A DNA stretch of 64,000 nucleotides, taken from assembly GCF_002797935.1 (NCBI RefSeq), contig NZ_PGER01000001.1, positions 310,001 through 374,000 on the forward strand. Direction: 5' to 3'. The notes under the pieces were generated by a model. That model saw only the letters and a program-made list of their open reading frames with translations, was not told the origin of the DNA and ran no database searches. Both the position numbers and the translations under genes were made by a program. Source of the stretch: Flavobacterium sp. 1. GTDB lineage: Bacteria; Bacteroidota; Bacteroidia; Flavobacteriales; Flavobacteriaceae. This document shows, piece after piece, positions 45,097 through 53,108 of the stretch (positions are counted from its first letter, which is position 1; every line of letters begins with the position of its first letter).

Positions 45097-45858
45097 ATGA
45101 ACCTACATATTAATTCCCAATTTGAGAACTTTCAATCGAATTTGTCAAACTTTATTGTGAATTTCAAATCAACCGGCACACTCTTTGGTGATGGCAAAAG
45201 AAATGTCATCAAATTATTTGAATTAAATGATAAAACAATAAATATCAAATCCTTCAAGATTCCCAATTTGATTAATAAGATAGTCTATAAGTATTTTAGA
45301 AAATCGAAAGCCAGACGATCGTTTGAGTATGCAACCCTTTTATTGGAAAAAGGGATCGGAACGCCAGAACCTATTGCTTATCTCGAAAATTACAATTGGA
45401 TTGGTTTGAAAGATAGTTATTATGCCAGTGAGCATCTTCAATGTGATTTGACTTATAGAGAGCTGGTTGAAATACCAGATTATCGAGATCATGAGAATAT
45501 CTTAAGACAATTTACCCAATTTTCATACCTCCTGCATCAAAAAGGAATTGAATTCAAGGATCATTCTCCAGGGAACACATTAATTAAAAAAAGGAACCAA
45601 GTGCAATATGATTTCTTTTTGGTTGATTTGAATAGAATGGAATTCCACAAAGCAATGCCTTTTGAATTGCGAATGAAGAACCTTTGCCGATTGACACCCG
45701 TAAAGGAAATGGTAGTGGTAATGAGTAATGAATATGCCAAATTATCTGGAGAATCGGAGGGACTGATATTCGAAACGCTTTGGAAATACACTTCAGATTT
45801 TCAAGAGAAATATTGGAGAAAGAAAAGGTTGAAAAAGAAACTTAAGTTTTGGAAGTAA
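45097..45858 (+). CDS. InaA/Kdo-kinase-like lipopolysaccharide kinase
   Basis: A 253-residue protein of the protein-kinase fold. The ATP-binding lysine candidate lies in NIKSFKIPN, the catalytic loop is FKDHSPGNTLI (H-S-P-G-N form of HxDxxxxN), and the metal-binding motif is FLVDLNRMEF. A start at 45034 would place the ORF upstream of the promoter. Related Kdo or heptose kinases phosphorylate the LPS inner core; neighbours are glycosyltransferases. Its stop overlaps the repaired end of the convergent GT2 gene by 17 bp. Confidence 0.85.
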   Translation: MNLHINSQFENFQSNLSNFIVNFKSTGTLFGDGKRNVIKLFELNDKTINIKSFKIPNLINKIVYKYFRKSKARRSFEYATLLLEKGIGTPEPIAYLENYNWIGLKDSYYASEHLQCDLTYRELVEIPDYRDHENILRQFTQFSYLLHQKGIEFKDHSPGNTLIKKRNQVQYDFFLVDLNRMEFHKAMPFELRMKNLCRLTPVKEMVVVMSNEYAKLSGESEGLIFETLWKYTSDFQEKYWRKKRLKKKLKFWK

Positions 45859-45983
45859 GATTTTGGTTTTGCCTCCAAAGTTTTTTTAATTCTCGGTATC
45901 TCACAGTAATGCAATAGGCATTGAGATAGCAAATAATGATACCTTTTTTGCCGTCAAGAAAACCTAATCGGATGATGTAATTA
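45842..45983 (-). pseudogene. Out-of-frame C-terminal tail of the GT2 gene at 45964
   Basis: Beyond the premature stop, a second frame continues with YIIRLGFLDGKKGIIICYLN and AYCITVRYRELKKLW, the normal C-terminal signature of WaaE/KdtX-like GT2 enzymes, to a stop at 45842. Restoring one T in the plus-strand TT at 45981-45982 (ATAATTAC to ATAAATTAC on the minus strand) joins it to the main ORF. The tail is otherwise intact, so the lesion is recent or an artefact. Confidence 0.8.
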
Positions 45984-46674
45984 TAAAAAAGTTATAGGAA
46001 GGATGAAAAAGTTGATGTAAAAAGGTGGTTTTTGTTTTTTTAATAAACTTTTCTTCGGCTTTAAATTTGGCATAAAAAATAATTTTTTCTTTATATTCAT
46101 TATAACTAGAGAACGAATAATGAATGAGCTTGTTTTTTAAAAAACCGATTTCACCATTTACTATTAGCTTTTCATGAACGAGCCTTCTTTTGTCATATCT
46201 AGCAAATTTTTTATCGAAAAGGCGGAATATTTTATCGGTTTGATTACCGCTATATTTTAAAATCGAATTCTCGAACATAAAGGTCCTTTCAAAAAAATAG
46301 GCAGAATAGTGTGGGGTATTTTGCAATGTATCGATGATTTCTTGCTTTAATTCAGGAGTTAATCGTTCATCTGCATCAAGAAATAATACCCAATCATTTT
46401 TTGCCTGTTCAATAGCAAAATTTCGTTGTGTCGAGAAGTTTTCAAATTTGTTTTGAAGGAACTTTACTTTAGAGAATGATTTTGAAATATCCTCAGTTCT
46501 ATCAGTACTTAAAGAATCTACAATTACTATTTCATCAGCAAAATCAAGATCCGGTAAAAGGGCATTGATGTGCTCTTCCTCGTTTAAAGTAATGATTAAT
46601 ACAGATAATTTTTTAACGGGACTATTTGCTGTCATTTTACTTTTGGATAGTTTATGGATCTTGGACTTAACCAA
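45964..46674 (-). CDS. Glycosyltransferase family 2, truncated by a frameshift
   Basis: A 236-residue ORF of the WaaE/KdtX-like GT2 type: LSVLIITLNEEEHI, VDSLSTDRT, and the donor-site FLDADERLTPELKQEI. LHQLFHPSYNFFI is normally followed by a conserved hydrophobic tail, which here lies in another frame (45842-45983). The main ORF instead ends ITSSD. The likely start is the ATG at 46635 (MTANSPVKKLSVLI), although the ORF opens at 46674. It is a likely LPS core enzyme, probably lacking full function unless the frameshift is an error. Confidence 0.85.
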   Translation of the reverse strand: MVKSKIHKLSKSKMTANSPVKKLSVLIITLNEEEHINALLPDLDFADEIVIVDSLSTDRTEDISKSFSKVKFLQNKFENFSTQRNFAIEQAKNDWVLFLDADERLTPELKQEIIDTLQNTPHYSAYFFERTFMFENSILKYSGNQTDKIFRLFDKKFARYDKRRLVHEKLIVNGEIGFLKNKLIHYSFSSYNEYKEKIIFYAKFKAEEKFIKKTKTTFLHQLFHPSYNFFIITSSD

Positions 46675-46744
46675 GTTTGTTTTTTTATGGCGCTAAAATA
46701 ATAGAAACAAAGATTTTTAAGGATGTATCTATTTGTTTTTAGTT

Positions 46745-47608
46745 TTAAATTAAAAACAAAAATAAGCTTAAAAACGACAAAATGATTTTTTCAGTAAGGA
46801 TACCAATTATTAGAAAAGAATGTGAAATATTTCTATTAAAACCATTAAAATGATTACTTATATATACGTGATTGGAGATTATAACTTCAGTTTTGGTAAT
46901 ACATTCAGTTTTGAAATTAATTCTTGATGCTCCCCCATGTTCATGAAAAATTGTTGCATTTCGGGTTACTGCAATTTTACCTTTCTTTTGTGATATTCTT
47001 TTGCAAATGTCAACATCTTCAAAGTATAGCCAATAATCTTCATTCCACCCATTTACTTTTTCAAACCAATCTCTGCTTATAAAGATAGAAGTACCAGTAA
47101 CCCAATCAGGGTAAAATAAGTCGTCTTTGGTGTTGAATTTTTTATTTAATTTTTCCGAAAATAATTTTCTGTAAAAAAAACGAGCAATTCCAAAAAGCCT
47201 AATAAACGAAGGGAAAAGTTTTTTTTGATTGAAAAATCGATTTTTTTTGTCGATTTGCAAACACGATAAAATCCCTATTTCTGTGTGTGTTTTGTAAGTT
47301 TCGTGTAAGGTATTTACGGTCTCAAGAGAAATGGTTGTGTCAGCATTCAGAAAGAGCATGTAATTCCCTTTAGCGTTTTTTGCGCCTAAGTTACAACCAT
47401 TAGAAAAACCAGTATTGGCCTCATTTTTGATAAAAATAAAGTTTTGATATTTATTTTTGAAAATTTCAAATTCTCCATCATCCGAAAAATTATCAACTAT
47501 TATAACTTCAAATGTCAATTTTTGGGCAACTATTTTAGAAATAGAATCCAAACAAACTCTCAATGATTTCCAACTACGGTAATTAACTATGATTATTGAA
47601 ACATCCAT
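46745..47608 (-). CDS. Glycosyltransferase family 2
   Basis: A 287-residue GT-A enzyme with MDVSIIIVNYRSWKSLRVCL, IVDNFSDDGE, NTGFSNGCNLGAKNAKG and the DxD-like LFLNADTTI. Later motifs are GTSIFISRDWFEKVNGWNEDYWLYFEDVDICKRI and IFHEHGGAS, typical of rhamnosyltransferase-like enzymes. It ends in a hydrophobic ~20-residue segment that may anchor it to the membrane. Specificity unknown. Confidence 0.9.
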   Translation of the reverse strand: MDVSIIIVNYRSWKSLRVCLDSISKIVAQKLTFEVIIVDNFSDDGEFEIFKNKYQNFIFIKNEANTGFSNGCNLGAKNAKGNYMLFLNADTTISLETVNTLHETYKTHTEIGILSCLQIDKKNRFFNQKKLFPSFIRLFGIARFFYRKLFSEKLNKKFNTKDDLFYPDWVTGTSIFISRDWFEKVNGWNEDYWLYFEDVDICKRISQKKGKIAVTRNATIFHEHGGASRINFKTECITKTEVIISNHVYISNHFNGFNRNISHSFLIIGILTEKIILSFLSLFLFLI

Positions 47609-47729
47609 TAAAAAGATAAAATTATTTTGTTAGATTTGAGATTAAGAAGTAATACAAAAAAATAAAAAAAAACGTAACTATTTGATTTAAATTGTTTTAA
47701 AAATAAAATTCAATTTAATTTCATTTGTT

Positions 47730-48797
47730 TTAAATGTTTTTTGTCATAAAGAACTTAATCTTGTCTTTAAATAATTCTGGAGTAAATTCTCGGTATAAAG
47801 AAGAGTAGTTTTTCTTTATTTCATCATGGTGTAGATTCGCAATTAATTCAGGTTTAAAATCGTTAATATGGACAGATATGTTTCTTAATCCGTCCTCAAA
47901 AGTAGCCCAAATTTTCTTTTCTACAAAAGGAGAGAAAATTGTAAAGGAAGGTTTATTTAATGCTTTTGCCATGTTAATTGCTCCTCCATCATTTCCTATA
48001 ATTACATCACATCGATTCATTATGGCAATGAATGATCTTAAATCGCTGCCTAATAAATCAAAATGTATTTTTTCTTGAGTGTTTTTTGAGCAGGAATTGT
48101 ATATTTTCTTGGCATCTTCAATTTGATTTTCAAAATAATTGAAAAGTATCGTTACATTTTCATGAGCCGCAACGTATTCAACTACTTTCGCCATATATTC
48201 TAGGGGATATGTTTTGTTTTGCTCACTTCCCAATAAGCTAATCATAATGACTTTTTCGTTTTTGTCTATTTTATGTTGTTCAAAAAGAATGATTGTATCC
48301 TCATTTTCTTTGGAGTTTACAAATAATTTTGGAAACGGATCTAGCGTGCTTTTATCTAGGTTTAGTGGTTCCAATAATAAAAGTCGATTCTCAATTGCAA
48401 GACCATAATTGGTGTCTTTTGTATTGTCAAAACGTTTTAAATTATGGGTATAAAATATACTGGAGTACCATTTATGATACGCTATTTTTGTATTGGCTCC
48501 ACTAAATAAGGTAATTAGATTTGTTTCTAATTTGTTGTAAACATCAATTACAACATCGTATTTTTTTGCTCTAATTTCAAAAATAAATTTAAATAATGAA
48601 AAATAGGATTTTCTAATTTTATGAGGTAAAACAATTATATTATCAATGTTTGGGTTTCCAATTAGTACATCAACACTATTCGTATAACACATGAAATCTA
48701 TTGTAGCATTAGGGTGTTTTTTTTTTAAGTTGTTGCAGATAATTGTACTAATCAATACGTCTCCAACTCTTTTTTGTTGAATTACTAAAAACTTCAT
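47730..48797 (-). CDS. Glycosyltransferase family 9 (heptosyltransferase-like)
   Basis: A 355-residue GT-B enzyme. The N-terminus MKFLVIQQKRVGDVLISTII and the donor-site region GNDGGAINMAKALNKPSFTIFSP are characteristic of ADP-heptose:LPS heptosyltransferases. Its presence supports an LPS-core role for the locus, although heptose itself is not proven here. It is divergent from the deacetylase gene, with -7-like boxes TAGTTTTG (minus, 48845-48852) and TACTTTTG (plus, 48828-48835) between them. Confidence 0.9.
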   Translation of the reverse strand: MKFLVIQQKRVGDVLISTIICNNLKKKHPNATIDFMCYTNSVDVLIGNPNIDNIIVLPHKIRKSYFSLFKFIFEIRAKKYDVVIDVYNKLETNLITLFSGANTKIAYHKWYSSIFYTHNLKRFDNTKDTNYGLAIENRLLLLEPLNLDKSTLDPFPKLFVNSKENEDTIILFEQHKIDKNEKVIMISLLGSEQNKTYPLEYMAKVVEYVAAHENVTILFNYFENQIEDAKKIYNSCSKNTQEKIHFDLLGSDLRSFIAIMNRCDVIIGNDGGAINMAKALNKPSFTIFSPFVEKKIWATFEDGLRNISVHINDFKPELIANLHHDEIKKNYSSLYREFTPELFKDKIKFFMTKNI

Positions 48798-48868
48798 TAT
48801 AGATAGGGTTAATTACTGAAAAAAAATTACTTTTGAGGATTCAACAAAACTACAAAAAAAATACCTAA

Positions 48869-49582
48869 ATGTCTAAGTTGCCCATTTTAATGTACCATAA
48901 TGTTGTTGAAGATGAAGCAAAGTCTTTAGATTTAAGTATTTCCATATCTAAGTTAGAATCACATTTTAAATTCTTGCACGAGAATAATTATACAACATTT
49001 CATTTTAAGGATTTAGAAAATTTAAAAGGAGTGCCCAAAAAAAGTGTCATTCTTACTTTTGATGATGTTACCGAATGTCAGCTCCTATATGCAGTGCCTT
49101 TACTTGAAAAATACCAATTAAAGGCTTCATTTTTCATACCTTTTTCTTTTGTTGGAAATTTTGACTATTGGATTGAAGGAAAAGAAAAGATAATGAGTGT
49201 AGAACAATTAAAGAAATTAGATAGTAATCTTATAGAATTAGGATATCATTCGTTTGAGCATAGAAGATATGGGTCATTGTCTAAAGAGGAACTGGAAGTT
49301 GATTTTGTAAAGTGCAATGCTTTTATTAAAGAGAATCAATTAGATATAGAGCCAATTTTAGCGTATCCCTTTGGAAATTATCCAAAATCGAATAATGAGT
49401 TTGCTGTTTTTGAAAAAATAATGCAAGAAAATGATATAAAATATGGTTTGCGAATAGGGAATAGAGTGAATAATTTTCCGTTTAAAAATGATTATTTAGT
49501 AAAACGAATAGACATAAAAGGAGAAGACAATTTATTTAGGTTTAGATTAAAATTGAAAATAGGAAAGCTTAAATTATTTTAA
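48869..49582 (+). CDS. Polysaccharide deacetylase family protein
   Basis: A 237-residue NodB-homology protein. The metal-binding motifs are visible: LTFDDV (first aspartate pair) and YHSFEHRRYG (H-x3-H). The catalytic fold continues with LAYPFGNYPKSN. It could remove N-acetyl groups from a surface glycan. No signal peptide is evident, so it would act in the cytoplasm or be exported in another way. It ends 9 bp before the next glycosyltransferase, so they form an operon. Confidence 0.88.
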   Translation: MSKLPILMYHNVVEDEAKSLDLSISISKLESHFKFLHENNYTTFHFKDLENLKGVPKKSVILTFDDVTECQLLYAVPLLEKYQLKASFFIPFSFVGNFDYWIEGKEKIMSVEQLKKLDSNLIELGYHSFEHRRYGSLSKEELEVDFVKCNAFIKENQLDIEPILAYPFGNYPKSNNEFAVFEKIMQENDIKYGLRIGNRVNNFPFKNDYLVKRIDIKGEDNLFRFRLKLKIGKLKLF

Positions 49583-49591
49583 AATATATTT

Positions 49592-50344
49592 ATGAAAATT
49601 AGTGGATTAGTAATAACCTATAACGAAGAAAAGCATATAGAAAAATGCATAGATGCTCTTTTTAGAGTGTGCGATGAAGTAATCGTTATCGATTCACTAA
49701 GTTCTGATAATACAATAAAAATTGCCGAAGAAAAAGGTGTTAAAGTTATTTCGCAGCCTTTTTTGGGAGATGGTCCCCAGCGGATTTTTGGACTTCCTTA
49801 TTGTAAAAATGATTGGATTTTAAATCTTGATGCCGATGAGATTTTAGCTCCTGATGCTGAAGAATTTATTTTGTCTGGTAAATACAAAAATCAAGATTTT
49901 GATGCATATGCTTTTAGCTTATATAATTATATGGGTGATAAATTAATTGATTTTTCGGGCTGGTATCCTGACAGAACAGTTCGTTTTTTTAATAAAAAAA
50001 CCGCTTCACCTTCAAAAGATAGGGTTCATCAAAAAGTGACAGGACTCAAGAAAACGAATGTAAATGTTCATATCAATCATTACGCTTGGGAGAATTTGGA
50101 TCAATTAATTCTTAAAAAAAATTTATATACTACTTGGCATTCTCAACAACTTTTTAACCAAGGGAAAAGAGTAAGTAGTTTTAAACCATTTATTAATGGT
50201 TTGGTTAGTTTTATAAGATGCTATTTTTTTAAAAAAGGGATTTTGAATGGGATTGATGGAATTACAATAGCATCTATTCAAAGTTTTTTCACATATATGA
50301 AATATTCCAAACTAATTAAAATTCAGAAACAAAATAAGAAATAA
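49592..50344 (+). CDS. Glycosyltransferase family 2 (WaaE-like), tandem copy 1
   Basis: A 250-residue GT-A enzyme: ISGLVITYNEEKHIEKCIDALFRVCDEV, VIDSLSSDNT, PFLGDGPQR, LNLDADEIL, FSGWYPDRTVRFFNKK and the tail GIDGITIASIQSFFTYMKYS. These match WaaE/LgtF-like beta-glucosyl or related core transferases. It aligns without gaps over its full 250 residues with the next gene, and is followed by a terminator at 50384. Confidence 0.92.
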   Translation: MKISGLVITYNEEKHIEKCIDALFRVCDEVIVIDSLSSDNTIKIAEEKGVKVISQPFLGDGPQRIFGLPYCKNDWILNLDADEILAPDAEEFILSGKYKNQDFDAYAFSLYNYMGDKLIDFSGWYPDRTVRFFNKKTASPSKDRVHQKVTGLKKTNVNVHINHYAWENLDQLILKKNLYTTWHSQQLFNQGKRVSSFKPFINGLVSFIRCYFFKKGILNGIDGITIASIQSFFTYMKYSKLIKIQKQNKK

Positions 50345-50684
50345 GTTTTATTGGTCACGATTTTAATAAGGAATTTTAAATATAAAATCCAAATCTCAAT
50401 TGTTTAAGATTTGGATTTTTTTATTTTGGTGACGATAGTAATGTCATGTTATTTCAACTAGGTTGTTAAAATTTTACTAAATCAAACATGCAGCATTAAA
50501 CTAAAAAAGAGAACTGGAGTCTAAATAGTATGATTTTTATTTTAGTACTTAGCTAGAGATGTCAAGTCGAAGATGAGTTGTTACTGCTCAGGAGTATTAA
50601 TTAGCAGTAATTTTGATTGTGTGAAATAGAAAGATAGTTTTTCAGTTTTAAAATATATATTAACAATAGAAAATAAACAGTATA
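50345..50684. other. Gene-free stretch between paralogous GT2 genes
   Basis: A 340-bp stretch holding a terminator (50384-50423) for the first copy and an AT-rich region before the second. No ORF or RNA gene is supported. Confidence 0.45.
50384..50423 (+). terminator. Terminator after the first WaaE-like gene
   Basis: AAATCCAAATCT pairs with AGATTTGGATTT across a 10-nt loop and is followed by a T-run (TTTTTTATTTT). Confidence 0.8.
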
Positions 50685-51437
50685 ATGGCAATAAGCGGTT
50701 TAATTATTACTTTTAATGAGGAAAAAATGATAGGGAAGTGTATTGATGCGCTTTTTAGAGTTTGTGATGAAGTAATTATAGTAGATTCTTTGAGTAAAGA
50801 TAGAACAGTTGAGATAGCTAAAGCGAAAGGAGCAATTGTAATTGAACAACCTTTTTTAGGCGATGGTCCCCAACGTACTCATGGTTTGCCTTTTTGTAAA
50901 AACGACTGGATTCTTAATTTGGATGCGGATGAGTTTTTGGATGCTGATGCAGAGGATTTTATTGTAAAAGAGAAATTTTTAAAAGGAGATTATGATGCTT
51001 TTAGTTTTAGAGTAAAAAATTTTTTGGGTGATAAATTAATTGATTTTGCAGGTTGGTATCCAGATCATAAAGTACGTTTTTTTAATAAAAAGTCAGCAAA
51101 CCCATCTGGTTCAAAAGTACATCAAACTATAATTGCCACCAATGAAAAGAAAATTGCCGTTCATATACTTCATTATGGCTGGGACTCGTTGGAACAAATT
51201 ATTTCCAAAAAAAATCAATATTCAAGTTGGCATGCGCAACAACTTTTTGATCAAGGCGTAAGGATATCAGGGTATAAGCCAATTCTAAATGGAACGGTTG
51301 CATTTGTGCGTTGTTATTTTTTCAAAAAAGGTTTCTTGAATGGACTGGACGGATTGACTATTTCGATGATTCAAGGTTTCTTCTCTTATATGAAGTATGC
51401 CAAATTACTTAAAATTCAAAATCAAAATAAGAAATAG
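50685..51437 (+). CDS. Glycosyltransferase family 2 (WaaE-like), tandem copy 2
   Basis: A 250-residue paralogue of the gene at 49592: ISGLIITFNEEKMIGKCIDALFRVCDEV, PFLGDGPQR, LNLDADEFL, DFAGWYPDHKVRFFNKK and GLDGLTISMIQGFFSYMKYA. Both keep the DADE site and both ends, so both are probably active, perhaps adding different sugars. It is separately terminated (51481-51530) and likely has its own promoter. Confidence 0.92.
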   Translation: MAISGLIITFNEEKMIGKCIDALFRVCDEVIIVDSLSKDRTVEIAKAKGAIVIEQPFLGDGPQRTHGLPFCKNDWILNLDADEFLDADAEDFIVKEKFLKGDYDAFSFRVKNFLGDKLIDFAGWYPDHKVRFFNKKSANPSGSKVHQTIIATNEKKIAVHILHYGWDSLEQIISKKNQYSSWHAQQLFDQGVRISGYKPILNGTVAFVRCYFFKKGFLNGLDGLTISMIQGFFSYMKYAKLLKIQNQNKK

Positions 51438-51480
51438 GTCTTCAGTTTTTATAGGTTTATATATAAAAGAGTTTTAAATA

Positions 51481-51530
51481 AAAATTCCAAACTCCAATCG
51501 GTTCTCCAATTGGAGTTTGGAATTTTTTAT
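51481..51530. terminator. Strong bidirectional terminator before dapD
   Basis: AAAATTCCAAACTCCAAT pairs with ATTGGAGTTTGGAATTTT (18 bp) over a 10-nt loop, with A- and T-runs on both sides. It separates convergent glycosyltransferase and dapD genes. Confidence 0.92.
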
Positions 51531-51553
51531 TTTTTTTGAATTTAATATAGGAA

Positions 51554-52369
51554 TTAAACCGCTACATCATACTCGCGTAAAGCATTATTTAATGACGTTT
51601 TCAAATCAGTTGATGGTTTACGTGTTCCAATAATCAAGGCGCAAGGAACTTGGAATTCACCAGCTGCAAACTTTTTAGTATAGCTTCCAGGAATTACTAC
51701 TGAACGAGCAGGAACAAAACCTTTCATCTCCACAGGAGTTTCTCCAGTAACATCAATAATTTTAGTAGAAGCAGTCAAACACACATTAGCTCCAAGAACA
51801 GCTTCTTTACCAACGTGAACGCCTTCAACTACAATACATCTTGATCCAACAAATACACCGTCTTCAATAATTACTGGTGCAGCCTGAAGAGGTTCTAAAA
51901 CACCACCAATTCCAACTCCACCGCTTAAGTGTACGTCTTTACCAATTTGAGCACAACTGCCAACAGTTGCCCATGTGTCAACCATTGTTCCTGCATCAAC
52001 ATAAGCACCAATGTTTACATAACTTGGCATCATGATAACACCGCTGGAAATATATGCGCCATAACGAGCAGATGCTCCTGGAACTACACGAACTCCTTTT
52101 GCTGCATAATCTCTTTTTAGCAGCATTTTGTCATTGTACTCGAAGATTCCAGCTTCTAATGTTTCCATTTTTTGAATTGGGAAATACATTACAACAGCTT
52201 TCTTAACCCATTCGTTTACTTGCCATCCGTCACCTTTTGGTTCGGCAACGCGTAATTTTCCTGAATCAAGTAATTCTATAACTTCTCTGATTGCATCAGT
52301 AGTTTTTGTTTCTTGCAACAAAGCTCTGTTTTCCCAAGCTTGTTCTATAATTGATTGTAATTCGTTCAT
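51554..52369 (-). CDS. dapD: Tetrahydrodipicolinate N-succinyltransferase
   Basis: A 271-residue enzyme of lysine/diaminopimelate synthesis that succinylates tetrahydrodipicolinate. The left-handed beta-helix repeats are visible, e.g. GAYVDAGTMVDTWATVGSCAQIGKDVHLSGGVGIGG, with the family end KTSLNNALREYD. I start at the ATG at 52369 (MNELQSIIEQAWEN), the usual N-terminus; an ORF opening at 52459 would lie upstream of a consensus promoter at 52388-52418. It provides meso-DAP for peptidoglycan as well as lysine. Confidence 0.96.
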   Translation of the reverse strand: MNELQSIIEQAWENRALLQETKTTDAIREVIELLDSGKLRVAEPKGDGWQVNEWVKKAVVMYFPIQKMETLEAGIFEYNDKMLLKRDYAAKGVRVVPGASARYGAYISSGVIMMPSYVNIGAYVDAGTMVDTWATVGSCAQIGKDVHLSGGVGIGGVLEPLQAAPVIIEDGVFVGSRCIVVEGVHVGKEAVLGANVCLTASTKIIDVTGETPVEMKGFVPARSVVIPGSYTKKFAAGEFQVPCALIIGTRKPSTDLKTSLNNALREYDVAV

Positions 52370-52387
52370 TTTTGTAGAATTTTTTGG

Positions 52388-52418
52388 CAAAGATAAATGG
52401 TTATTTTTTTGAAAACAA
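52388..52418 (-). promoter_or_regulatory. Promoter for dapD
   Basis: On the minus strand, TTG (52416-52418), a 20-bp spacer and TATCTTTG (52388-52395) match the consensus. The predicted start near 52382 leaves about 12 nt before the dapD ATG at 52369. Confidence 0.75.
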
Positions 52419-52587
52419 CCTAGTTTATACAAACTAACATATTTGCTTCTTTTGTTCAATAAATGTTTTTAATTTTTAGGGTATTTTTAATCTTTTTGAT
52501 AAAAACAAAATTTCCAAAGATGCCAACATTTTTTAAGGTTATCAATTGTTTTTTTCTTGCGTATATTTGTGAAATAATCGAAAATAA

Positions 52588-52998
52588 ATGCCAAGAATAC
52601 TCTCCATAGATTACGGACAAAAACGAACAGGAATAGCTGTTACCGATGAACTGCAGATTATTGCATCAGGCTTGACTACCATTCCTTCTGCAACTGCAAT
52701 AGATTTTTTAGCAGCTTATTTTGCGAAAGAAAAAGTGGAGGCAGTGCTTATTGGCGAACCCAAACAGATGAATGGCGAACCTTCCGAGAGCGCTTCAATA
52801 ATCAAAGGATTTGTAACGCATTTTACCAATCATTTTCCAGATATGAAAGTCATTCGGGTTGATGAGCGTTTTACTTCCAAAATGGCTTTTCAAACCATGA
52901 TTGACAGCGGACTCAATAAAAGACAGCGCCAAAATAAAGCACTTATCGATGAAATTTCGGCAACGATTATGCTTCAGGATTATTTGAATCGGAAGTAG
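52588..52998 (+). CDS. RuvX/YqgF-family Holliday-junction resolvase-like nuclease
   Basis: A 136-residue RNase H-fold protein. Motifs are ILSIDYGQKRTGIAVTDEL (catalytic Asp), the central EAVLIGEPKQMNGEPSE and VDERFTS, and a C-terminal DEISATIMLQDYL. Family members process 16S rRNA 5' ends; structural similarity to RuvC explains the name. A TATATTTG -7-like box lies at 52562-52569. Confidence 0.92.
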   Translation: MPRILSIDYGQKRTGIAVTDELQIIASGLTTIPSATAIDFLAAYFAKEKVEAVLIGEPKQMNGEPSESASIIKGFVTHFTNHFPDMKVIRVDERFTSKMAFQTMIDSGLNKRQRQNKALIDEISATIMLQDYLNRK

Positions 52999-53108
52999 TA
53001 TGATTAATTTAACAAACCGTTATGTTTTTTGAACGTTATGTAACTGAAAAATAATTTTTTTTTGTGATTTTTAGAGCTAATTTTGCAACTTCTTAAAAAA
53101 ACACAAAA

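Noticed and set aside
52370..52459. N-terminal extension of dapD from an upstream start
   Set aside because: The extension would lie upstream of a consensus promoter and does not match the family; the standard 271-residue form starts at 52369.
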